The translations under genes were made by a program, and so were the position numbers. The notes beneath the pieces are model-generated. The model did no database searches. It was not told the origin of the DNA and was given only the letters and a program-made list of their open reading frames with translations. Below, in pieces: positions 6,743 to 12,343 of a DNA stretch of 12,343 nucleotides. Source of the DNA: Oscillospiraceae bacterium (GTDB lineage: Bacteria > Bacillota > Clostridia > Oscillospirales > Oscillospiraceae); NCBI GenBank assembly GCA_020866945.1, contig JAJBVW010000027.1:2126-14468 (forward strand), given 5' to 3'. Numbering within the stretch: the first letter of the stretch is position 1; each line of letters starts with the position of its first letter.

Positions 6743-7762
6743 ATGCTATTGAACAATAACGAATATCTGGCCGCCATTGAATCAATCAAGGGTGAGATCA
6801 AGGCGGCGCAGTATAGGGCGGTGCTCAATGTCAATCGGGAGCTGATTCTTCTCTATCACAGCATCGGCCAGGTCATCAATGAACACAAGGTCTGGGGCAA
6901 TCGATTTGTGGAAAATCTGGCGCAGGACATTAAAATCGCTTTTCCTGGCGTGACGGGTTATTCCGTTCGGAATTTGAAATATATGGCCAAATTTGCAGCG
7001 CTGTTCCCGGATACTGAAATTGTGCAAGCGTCGCTTGCACAAATTACATGGTATCATAATATTGCCCTGAATAAGGTCAAGGACACAGAGCGGTATATCT
7101 GGTATGCCAACAAGACCGCTGAAAATGGCTGGTCACGAAATGTCCTTGTGCATCAAATCGAAAGCGGCCTGTATGAGCGTCAGGTTCTGACGGAAAAGGT
7201 AGCCAATTTTGAAACCCGTCTGGCAGCACCTCAAAGCGAGCTTGCCATACAGACGATGAAAGACCCTTATGTGTTTGATTTTATCCCGTTTAAGGAAGAT
7301 ATGGTTGAGCGCGATATAGAGCGAGCATTGGTGCAGGATGTGACAAAGCTGCTGCTGGAGCTTGGAACAGGATTCGCTTTTCTTGGAAATCAATACCATA
7401 TGAACGTCGGTGGGGACGATTTCTACATTGACCTGTTATTTTATAATCTGAACCTGCGCTGCTATGTGGTCATTGAACTAAAAACAGGGGACTTCAAGCC
7501 GGACTATGCCGGGCAGTTGAATTTTTACCTGTCAGCAGTAGATGCGATACTCAAAAAGCCGGAGGATCAGCCCTCCATTGGTCTGTTGCTCTGTAAGAGC
7601 AAAAACAACCTGGTTGCAGAATATGCGTTAAAGGACATGAGCAAACCGATGGGTGTCAGCGAATACCGGTTGACGAGCGCATTGCCGAAAGAACTGGAAC
7701 AGCAGTTTCCTACTGCGGACGATATTCGCAACCGTATCTCTAATGACACACAGCCTGATTGA
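6743..7762 (+). CDS. YhcG/DUF1016-family PDDEXK nuclease
   Basis: 339 aa, full length for the family. The N-terminal YhcG_N-like domain at about 8-155 has LNVNRELILLYHSIGQVI, YSVRNLKYMAKFAALFP, QITWYHN and the KVKDTERYIWY motif. The C-terminal PDDEXK nuclease-like domain at about 172-320 has FLGNQYHMNVGGDDFYIDLL (D230), VVIELKTGDFKP (E245-x-K247) and GQLNFYL (Q258), so the active-site residues are all present. AAGGAG at 6728-6733 supports the ATG. The biological role of the family is not well settled; members often ride on mobile elements and near restriction systems. Here the gene lies directly behind the recombinase/relaxase remnants and is probably cargo or a survivor of that element. No methyltransferase or specificity subunit is in the window. 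Confidence 0.9.
   Translation: MLLNNNEYLAAIESIKGEIKAAQYRAVLNVNRELILLYHSIGQVINEHKVWGNRFVENLAQDIKIAFPGVTGYSVRNLKYMAKFAALFPDTEIVQASLAQITWYHNIALNKVKDTERYIWYANKTAENGWSRNVLVHQIESGLYERQVLTEKVANFETRLAAPQSELAIQTMKDPYVFDFIPFKEDMVERDIERALVQDVTKLLLELGTGFAFLGNQYHMNVGGDDFYIDLLFYNLNLRCYVVIELKTGDFKPDYAGQLNFYLSAVDAILKKPEDQPSIGLLLCKSKNNLVAEYALKDMSKPMGVSEYRLTSALPKELEQQFPTADDIRNRISNDTQPD
7020..7042. repeat. Perfect 11-bp inverted repeat inside the DUF1016 gene
   Basis: TTGTGCAAGCG at 7020-7030 is followed by one T and the exact reverse complement CGCTTGCACAA at 7032-7042. It lies in the codons for IVQASLAQ, just before the conserved QITWYHN motif. It could be a coding coincidence, a conserved recoded palindrome or a protein-binding site. 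Confidence 0.6.
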
Positions 7763-7772
7763 ACTGAAATAA

Positions 7773-7859
7773 GGATATTTCAAGCCCGTCCGCTACGAAA
7801 ACGAACGCACCGCCCATGACCACTACGTAGGCATCACCTACCTGGAACAGGCGGAGTAA
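7773..7859 (+). pseudogene. 3' remnant of an unidentified gene
   Basis: After an in-frame stop at 7770-7772, 28 codons run to TAA at 7857-7859 and encode GYFKPVRYENERTAHDHYVG and ITYLEQAE. There is no start or ribosome site. The protein-like composition and position directly after the nuclease gene suggest the tail of another mobile-element gene whose body was deleted. I do not recognise the family. Confidence 0.35.
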
Positions 7860-7880
7860 ACCCGCAAAACATCTGACAAA

Positions 7881-7914
7881 AGAGGCTGTACCGGCAAATG
7901 CTGGTACAGCCTCT
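7881..7914. terminator. Bidirectional rho-independent terminator
   Basis: AGAGGCTGTACCGGCA (7881-7896) pairs with TGCTGGTACAGCCTCT (7899-7914), a 16-bp stem with a single G-U pair and a two-base loop. On the minus strand the stem is followed by TTTTGTC, and on the plus strand by TTGATTTGTTG. It lies 19 nt beyond the anti-sigma stop and after the nuclease-side genes, so it can end transcription from both converging units. Confidence 0.85.
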
Positions 7915-7932
7915 TGATTTGTTGTCATGCCC

Positions 7933-8793
7933 TCAGGAGATAAGCGCCCACAGTGCCTCCGCGCTGCTGGTGGAGCAGAAGGAACCGCCCTCGGCGGCGT
8001 CGCGCCATAGGAGAAGGCCGCTGTCTGTGGTGGAGAAAATATAGATAACGCCCTGGTATTCCACGGAGCATATATCCTCCGGCTCGATTTCCGATGCATT
8101 GTAGGCGGTGGCATCCAGGAGAGCGGCAAAGGCATCTTCGTTTTCCTCGGATATAGTACCCAGATAATTTCCGTCCATGTCGCAGACAGCTAGGCCGCTT
8201 TCGTCCTCGGCTGCCGCGCCGGCGTCCAGGGCTTCACCTGCGGCGGCGGATACGTCGGTGTTCGTTTCCGTATCCTCGGCGGCCTCCACAGCCTCGTCCT
8301 CGTAGACCTCCTCTTCCGCTGTCGTCTCTTCTGTTATTTCCTCGGCTGTGTCCATCTCCATCTCGACGGTTTCCGCCGCGGCTGTGTCTGCCGAGCGAAT
8401 GGACAGGCTGGCGCTGGAGCTTGCCCTGCCTCGTCCGTCCCAGGAGGCGAAGGCCACGGCCCCGATGACGACGACCAGACAGGCGGCTGCTGCGGCCCTT
8501 GTCCAGACGGGAAGACGGCGGACTCGATTTTTGCGGTTCCTGCCGATGCCGGATGCTTCGGTGTTCCTGGCGTTTTCAGCCCGCACGCGGGCCATGACAC
8601 CCTGAGAAAGCTCGGTGGGAGGCTGGGCTATATCCTGCTGTATGGTATGGGAAACGGTGAAAAGAAGGTTCCACATGGCCTGGCAGCTTTGGCAGGTGCG
8701 CATATGGCTGCGCAGGGCGGCAGCATCCTCCGGGGTTATTTCATCGTCCAGCATTTGGCTCATCAGCTCCTGCCAGCGTTCGCAGGCAGACAT
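7933..8793 (-). CDS. Membrane-bound anti-sigma factor with zinc-finger (zf-HC2) domain
   Basis: 286 aa. It should bind and hold the ECF sigma factor encoded just upstream until a signal releases it. The cytoplasmic N-terminus has C4 and the zinc motif H30-x3-C34-x2-C37 (HMRTCQSC), as in zinc-binding anti-sigma domains. One transmembrane helix lies at about 97-118 (basic RVRRLP before it, then a run of A/V/I). The outer part begins with an acidic tract at about 135-200, followed by a small domain with GLAVCDMDGNYLGTISEENE and VEYQGVIYIFST. The start ATG 8793 is set by AGGAGGT 8 nt upstream; the in-frame ATG at 8832 is weaker. The gene overlaps the sigma gene by 53 nt and its ribosome site lies inside that gene, which suggests coupled translation. 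Confidence 0.9.
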   Translation of the reverse strand: MSACERWQELMSQMLDDEITPEDAAALRSHMRTCQSCQAMWNLLFTVSHTIQQDIAQPPTELSQGVMARVRAENARNTEASGIGRNRKNRVRRLPVWTRAAAAACLVVVIGAVAFASWDGRGRASSSASLSIRSADTAAAETVEMEMDTAEEITEETTAEEEVYEDEAVEAAEDTETNTDVSAAAGEALDAGAAAEDESGLAVCDMDGNYLGTISEENEDAFAALLDATAYNASEIEPEDICSVEYQGVIYIFSTTDSGLLLWRDAAEGGSFCSTSSAEALWALIS

Positions 8794-9412
8794 TGCCCGC
8801 ACCTCCTTTCCCTCTGGGGTCGCCCTTTTCATAAGACGGTTCGGGGCCGAAAATGTTCCCCTCCGCCGTCAGAACAGCGGTCAGCTTGCGCCGTGCCCGG
8901 AATATACGGCTTTTCACCGTGCCCGGTTCCAGGCCGGTGGCCTGACTGATTTCATCATAGGACAGACCGCCCAGCTCCCGCAGCACCAGAATCTGACGGA
9001 AGTCTGGCTCCAGCTGGGCCAATCCGTCCCGGACGGCCTGCCGCCGCTCGCTTCGTTCTGCGCCCTTTTCCGGGGAGAAGCGCTCGTCCGGCAGCGGAAG
9101 CTCCCGCCCCTCCTCATCGGTCAGGGACGTATGGGCCTGCCGCTCCCGCGCCCGCAGCATATCCAGGCAGACGTTGCTTGTGAGCCTATAGAGCCACACG
9201 GAGAATTTGCTCTCTCCCCGAAAGGAGGCAAGGCCCCGCCAGGCCCGGAAAAATGCCTCCTGGGAGGCGTCCAGAGCGTCCTGCGGGTCTGAAAGCATAT
9301 GCAGGGCCAGGTTATATACCATTGTTTCATTGGCCTTTACCAGCGCCTCAAATGGCTCCGGGTCTCCGGCCAGCACAGCCTTGATAAGCTGCTGTTCCTC
9401 TTGTCTTGTCAT
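8741..9412 (-). CDS. ECF-type RNA polymerase sigma factor
   Basis: 223 aa sigma-70 family protein. Region 2, at about 21-90, has MVYNLALHML, DASQEAFFRAWRGL and FSVWLYRLTSNVCLDMLR, for core and -10 binding. Region 4, at about 125-181, has LEPDFRQILVLRELGGLSY and GLEPGTVKSRIFRARRKL, the helix-turn-helix that reads the -35 element. There is no region 1 or 3, as expected for extracytoplasmic-function sigmas. The start ATG overlaps the dusB stop as ATGA (9409-9412). The tail after about residue 182 is long and Gly/Pro/Arg-rich; its last 53 nt overlap the anti-sigma start, so the tail may be an unstructured extension or the result of loss of an earlier stop. The signal and target genes are unknown. 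Confidence 0.92.
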   Translation of the reverse strand: MTRQEEQQLIKAVLAGDPEPFEALVKANETMVYNLALHMLSDPQDALDASQEAFFRAWRGLASFRGESKFSVWLYRLTSNVCLDMLRARERQAHTSLTDEEGRELPLPDERFSPEKGAERSERRQAVRDGLAQLEPDFRQILVLRELGGLSYDEISQATGLEPGTVKSRIFRARRKLTAVLTAEGNIFGPEPSYEKGDPRGKGGAGNVCLRTLAGADEPNAGR

Positions 9413-10383
9413 GGGTCACATAGCTCCCGTTTGGCGCGGCGCACAATGCGCTCGATGTCGTCCAGGGTGTTTATTTTTACGATTTCCTGCTTTATCGGCC
9501 CGGAATGGGGCACGCCCCGGAAATACCAGGCAAGCTGCTTGCGGGCCTCCAGACAGGCGATTTTCGGATCCTTCCACTGGCAGGCCAAAGTAAACTGGCG
9601 CAGGGCCTCGTCCAGCCGTTCGGCCAGAGGCGGCGATTCCGGCTCCGGCTGACCATCCAGGGCGGCGTTTATCCGCTCGAAAAGCCAGGGGTCTCCGAAG
9701 CTGCCCCGGCCCACCATGCACATATCCGCGCCTGTGCGCTGCAAAAGACGCCTCGCGTCGCTGCCGGAGAATACATCTCCGTTTGCAATAACGGGAATGG
9801 TCACGGCGGCCTTCACGTCCCGGATGATGTCCCAGTCCGCCACCCCGGCGTACATCTGCACCCGCGTCCGGCCGTGGACGGCGATGGCGGCGGCCCCTGC
9901 CTGCTGGCATAACTGGCCGAACTCCACGGCGTTCACATGGCCTCCGTCCCAGCCCTTGCGGAACTTCACTGTGACGGGAACGCCCGCCTGTCTTGCGCAG
10001 GACTGGATGATTTGAAAGGCCAGCTCGGGGGTTTTCATCAATGCGGAGCCGTCTCCGCTTTTGACAACCTTTCCCACCGGACAGCCCATGTTGATGTCCA
10101 GTATGTCCGCCCCGGAAAGCTCGATGGCCATAGCCGCCGCCTCGCCCATAATGGCGGGGTCGGAGCCGAATATCTGGGCGCAGACGGGATGGTCGGTTTC
10201 CGGACAGAACAGCAGCTCCTTCGTCTTTTCGTCGTGATAGACAAGACCCCGGCTGGAGACCATTTCCGTGCAGGTCAAAGCCGCGCCGTGCTGCCGGCAG
10301 ATATGACGAAAAGCGGCATCCGTCACCCCGGCCATAGGCCCCAGGGCCGCCTTGCCCATGATTTCCACCTGTCCGATTCTCAT
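9409..10383 (-). CDS. dusB: tRNA-dihydrouridine synthase (DusB-like)
   Basis: 324 aa flavoenzyme that reduces uridines in the tRNA D-loop with NADPH and FMN. The FMN/TIM-barrel start is GPMAGVTDAAFR (15-25). The catalytic cysteine is C101 in DINMGCPVGKVVKSGDGSAL. The phosphate and tRNA-side motifs VHGRTRVQMYAGVADW and PVIANGDVFSGSDA are also present, followed by the helical C-terminal domain. The start ATG at 10383 has GGAGGTGA 6 nt upstream; the in-frame ATG at 10446 would overlap the promoter. The stop overlaps the ECF sigma ATG by 4 nt. A consensus-like promoter lies at 10418-10446, so the gene has its own transcription start although it follows sigE by 77 nt. Confidence 0.95.
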   Translation of the reverse strand: MRIGQVEIMGKAALGPMAGVTDAAFRHICRQHGAALTCTEMVSSRGLVYHDEKTKELLFCPETDHPVCAQIFGSDPAIMGEAAAMAIELSGADILDINMGCPVGKVVKSGDGSALMKTPELAFQIIQSCARQAGVPVTVKFRKGWDGGHVNAVEFGQLCQQAGAAAIAVHGRTRVQMYAGVADWDIIRDVKAAVTIPVIANGDVFSGSDARRLLQRTGADMCMVGRGSFGDPWLFERINAALDGQPEPESPPLAERLDEALRQFTLACQWKDPKIACLEARKQLAWYFRGVPHSGPIKQEIVKINTLDDIERIVRRAKRELCDP

Positions 10384-10417
10384 CCCAGTCACCTCCCGCG
10401 CCAACCGCGCCCGGCCC

Positions 10418-10446
10418 ATTGTATCAGCTATGAGGCAGCAGGTCAA
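10418..10446 (-). promoter_or_regulatory. Sigma-A-type promoter for dusB-sigma-anti-sigma
   Basis: On the minus strand, -35 TTGACC (10446-10441), a 17-nt spacer and -10 TACAAT (10423-10418) stand about 35 nt before the dusB ATG. Both boxes are one base from consensus and the spacing is ideal. It lies between sigE and dusB. Confidence 0.75.
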
Positions 10447-10460
10447 TGAGGAGTTTTATA

Positions 10461-11165
10461 TTAAAACTGCCGTATCAGCTCCCGTCTCAGGCGGAGGATG
10501 ATGCGTTTTTCCAGGCGGCTTATGTAGCTTTGGGATATGCCAAGCAGATCCGCCACCTCCTTTTGGGTCAGCTCCTCATAGCCATCCAGGCCGAAGCGCA
10601 TGAGGATGATGGAGCGATCCCGCTCGTCGAGCCGGTTTACCGCTTCCATGAGCAGCTGCCGCTCTACGTCCTCCTCGATGGGCTTTATGACCTCGTCGTC
10701 ATCCGTGCCAAGCACATCGGACAGCAGCAGCTCGTTGCCGTCCCAGTCGGTGTTCAGCGGCTCGTCGATGGAGACCTCAGAGCGGTGGGAGCTTTTCTTG
10801 CGCAGGAACATTAATATTTCATTTTCGATGCAGCGGGAGGCGTAGGTGGCAAGCTTGATGTTCTTCTCCGGGTTAAACGTGCCGATGGCCTTGATAAGCC
10901 CTATGGTGCCGATGGAGATGAGATCCTCGATGTTCACCCCGGTGTTTTCAAACCGCCGGGCGATATAGACCACCAGCCGGAGATTGTGCTCGATAAGGGT
11001 CTGGCGTGCCTCGTGGTCGCCCTTCGACAGGGCCGCGATAGCGGCCTCCTCCGCCGGTTTGTCCAGGGGAGGGGGCAGAGTGTCGCTGCCTCCGATGTAG
11101 AAAATGCGGGGCGCTTGTCGGAGACGAAGCTCGATTTGCAGCAGAAGAAAATATAGACGATTCAT
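10461..11165 (-). CDS. sigE: RNA polymerase sporulation sigma factor sigma-E precursor
   Basis: 234 aa mother-cell sporulation sigma. The family-diagnostic FYIGGSDTLPPPL follows a short hydrophobic/basic pro-sequence (MNRLYFLLLQIELRLRQAPR). By analogy with Bacillus subtilis pro-sigma-E, where cleavage precedes YIGGS, SpoIIGA should cut near F22/Y23. Region 2 is RLVVYIARRFENTG, EDLISIGTIGLIKAI and KLATYASRCIENEI. Region 4 is LDERDRSIILMRFGL and LTQKEVADLLGISQSYISRL. AAGGAG lies 4-5 nt before the ATG. It is the second gene of the spoIIGA-sigE pair, 35 nt after its protease. The pro-sequence is several residues shorter than that of B. subtilis. Confidence 0.97.
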   Translation of the reverse strand: MNRLYFLLLQIELRLRQAPRIFYIGGSDTLPPPLDKPAEEAAIAALSKGDHEARQTLIEHNLRLVVYIARRFENTGVNIEDLISIGTIGLIKAIGTFNPEKNIKLATYASRCIENEILMFLRKKSSHRSEVSIDEPLNTDWDGNELLLSDVLGTDDDEVIKPIEEDVERQLLMEAVNRLDERDRSIILMRFGLDGYEELTQKEVADLLGISQSYISRLEKRIILRLRRELIRQF

Positions 11166-11200
11166 GTAACTCCTTTCTTAGAACCTTTGCATATGGGTGC

Positions 11201-12022
11201 TTACAGGACAGCCTGATAGCTGCCGTCTGTGTCGATGTCCTTGGGAGCAACAGCGGCAATCAAATCGCGCCGCTCCTGGCCGTCCACCATGACCCTGTCC
11301 GGGCGAAAGGCCGCCAGCAGATGTCCATCTCCGCCAACGCCGGCATAGGGTATCAGCCGCAGGCCGGGAATGTGCTCCACGGCCTCCGCCGCCGGTCTGC
11401 GAAGATAAACGGCCTCCTGGGGAGAGAAAAGAGCCTGTATCGCTCCAGCCTCCGCCACAAAGGCGGCGCAGCCGGTCAGCGGGTCATACAGGCCGTTTCC
11501 GGTGTCCTCCAGGGCGCGGATATGTACGGTTTTGCCCCGGCGCTGAATGGTGACATCCCGCAGCCGCCGTTGGGCGTTTTTCACTGTCCGGCGGAATACC
11601 AGACTCACCAGTCCCCAGCACAGCGCGAAGGAGACGACCAGCACCCGCATATCCAGCCGTACAAGGCGGCCTCCGCCGCTGCGCCAGGTGCGGCTGCCCT
11701 GGTATAATCCGGCGGCGAACACAGCCCCGCCAAACAGGGCGGACACGCCCAGAAAGGCCGCCATGCACCGCCACAGCTTCGGCTCGTCCCCAAAGGCGAC
11801 CAGAGTCATGGCAGCGGCCAGGACGGGGCGCATGACCGGCGCATCCAGCCACGCCAGCTTTGGTACCAGAGACAGACAGCACCACAAGGATCCCAGCGCC
11901 GCGCCAGCCAGAAAGCGGCCCCGACGGAAGGGGAGCGCGCATATTTTTGCTGTTCCCAGCAGCAGGAAGTAGTCAATGACGAGGTTCAGCAGGAACAGCT
12001 CATCCAGATAAATGGTCTCCAT
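11201..12022 (-). CDS. spoIIGA: Sigma-E processing peptidase SpoIIGA
   Basis: 273 aa membrane aspartic protease that activates pro-sigma-E in the mother cell after septum formation. The N-terminal half is hydrophobic with about five membrane segments (roughly 8-24, 36-55, 62-78, 84-106, 124-143) and starts with the typical METIYLDELFLLNLVIDYFL. The C-terminal cytoplasmic protease domain has the catalytic motif EDTGNGLYDPLTG with D173 (D183 in B. subtilis) and the closing VMVDGQERRDLIAAVAP segment. It sits immediately upstream of sigE. No clear ribosome site precedes the ATG; a TACAAT box ends only 6 nt before it. Confidence 0.95.
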   Translation of the reverse strand: METIYLDELFLLNLVIDYFLLLGTAKICALPFRRGRFLAGAALGSLWCCLSLVPKLAWLDAPVMRPVLAAAMTLVAFGDEPKLWRCMAAFLGVSALFGGAVFAAGLYQGSRTWRSGGGRLVRLDMRVLVVSFALCWGLVSLVFRRTVKNAQRRLRDVTIQRRGKTVHIRALEDTGNGLYDPLTGCAAFVAEAGAIQALFSPQEAVYLRRPAAEAVEHIPGLRLIPYAGVGGDGHLLAAFRPDRVMVDGQERRDLIAAVAPKDIDTDGSYQAVL

Positions 12023-12057
12023 GGGACGATTGTAGCCCTCTTGCGATGCGAACGCGG

Positions 12058-12086
12058 TTGAAATTAGCGGCCAGCTATGATAAAAT
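12058..12086 (+). promoter_or_regulatory. Upstream tandem promoter P1 for pyrH
   Basis: TTGAAA (12058-12063), a 17-nt spacer and TAAAAT (12081-12086) form a near-consensus sigma-A promoter reading toward pyrH. It lies in the divergent spoIIGA-pyrH gap. Confidence 0.65.
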
Positions 12087-12115
12087 TTCCAGAGAGGCCA
12101 TATGCGGAGAGAAGG

Positions 12116-12144
12116 TTGAAATCAAGCCGCCTCTGTTGTAAAAT
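12116..12144 (+). promoter_or_regulatory. Downstream tandem promoter P2 for pyrH
   Basis: TTGAAA (12116-12121), a 17-nt spacer and TAAAAT (12139-12144) repeat the exact boxes and spacing of the promoter 58 bp upstream, both inside a GGTTGAAAT context. It lies 45 nt before the pyrH ATG. Confidence 0.7.
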
Positions 12145-12189
12145 ATGGCATAGACCCAGGAAATAAAACCTAAGGGAGAAAACTGAACA

Positions 12190-12343
12190 ATGGAAAATTT
12201 GACCCCGGCCTATCGCCGGATCTTATTGAAGCTCAGTGGCGAGGCATTGGCCGGCAGCGCCGGACGCGGCCTTGATTTTGACGTGATTCGCCAGGTGTGC
12301 CAGGCGGTGAAGCGCTGCACGGAGATGGGCGTCCAGGTGGGCA
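12190..12343 (+). CDS. pyrH: UMP kinase (uridylate kinase), 3' partial
   Basis: The first 51 codons of the bacterial amino-acid-kinase-type UMP kinase, which phosphorylates UMP to UDP in pyrimidine nucleotide synthesis. The start reads YRRILLKLSGEALAG, with the nucleotide-binding LKLSGE motif, then LDFDVIRQVCQAVKRCTEMGVQVG, matching the family N-terminus. AGGGAG (12173-12178) precedes the ATG by about 11 nt. The gene is divergent from spoIIGA, is served by the tandem promoters and runs off the window end. Confidence 0.95.
   Translation, partial: MENLTPAYRRILLKLSGEALAGSAGRGLDFDVIRQVCQAVKRCTEMGVQVG

Noticed and set aside
8615..9292. A 225-codon plus-strand frame
   Set aside because: It lies opposite the ECF sigma and anti-sigma genes, whose domains are unmistakable; it has no family resemblance.
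1..12343. CRISPR arrays, tRNA or rRNA genes
   Set aside because: No regularly spaced repeats and no tRNA- or rRNA-like segments were seen on either strand by eye.

Overview
The window looks like chromosomal DNA of a Gram-positive, spore-forming gut clostridium, most likely Oscillospiraceae (Flavonifractor/Lawsonibacter/Oscillibacter-like). The evidence is a spoIIGA-sigE sporulation pair, AGGAGG-type ribosome sites, moderately GC-rich codon use and clostridial conjugative-element remnants. The genus is an inference from gene style; no marker gene identifies it.

Region 1 (1-5846, + strand) is an iron/heme-type uptake and surface-protein operon. It starts inside a FecCD-family ABC permease, which carries an apparent +1 frameshift near base 70. 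A FepC/FhuC-like ATPase overlaps the permease end. A membrane-anchored protein of unknown family follows, then three tandem secreted paralogs, here called A (2071-3633), B (3768-4802) and C (4893-5846). Each paralog has a signal peptide, a beta-rich domain resembling the Shp/NEAT heme-binding superfamily, and a C-terminal beta domain (IPxxIxLG ... YTGTLTFTI). B and C keep two well-placed methionines (NAMGG and SNVMG) that could be axial heme ligands as in streptococcal Shp; A has Leu at both. This cluster is the best candidate for a poorly described system: a set of secreted, apparently unanchored heme or metallo-ligand carriers feeding an ABC importer.

Region 2 (5847-7932) is the wreckage of a mobilizable or conjugative element. 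On the minus strand it holds a rearranged serine-recombinase fragment joined to a multiply frameshifted MobA/VirD2-type relaxase fragment. An intact YhcG/DUF1016 PDDEXK nuclease gene follows on the plus strand, then a short 3' gene remnant and a strong bidirectional terminator hairpin.

Region 3 (7933-10383, - strand) is an operon of dusB, an ECF sigma factor and its zinc-finger membrane anti-sigma factor. The genes overlap (ATGA at dusB/sigma, 53 nt at sigma/anti-sigma), and a good TTGACC-17-TACAAT promoter lies in front of dusB.

Region 4 (10461-12022, - strand) is spoIIGA-sigE, the processing protease and pro-sigma-E of the mother cell. Divergently, pyrH (UMP kinase) begins at 12190 behind two near-identical tandem promoters (TTGAAA-17-TAAAAT) and runs off the end of the window.
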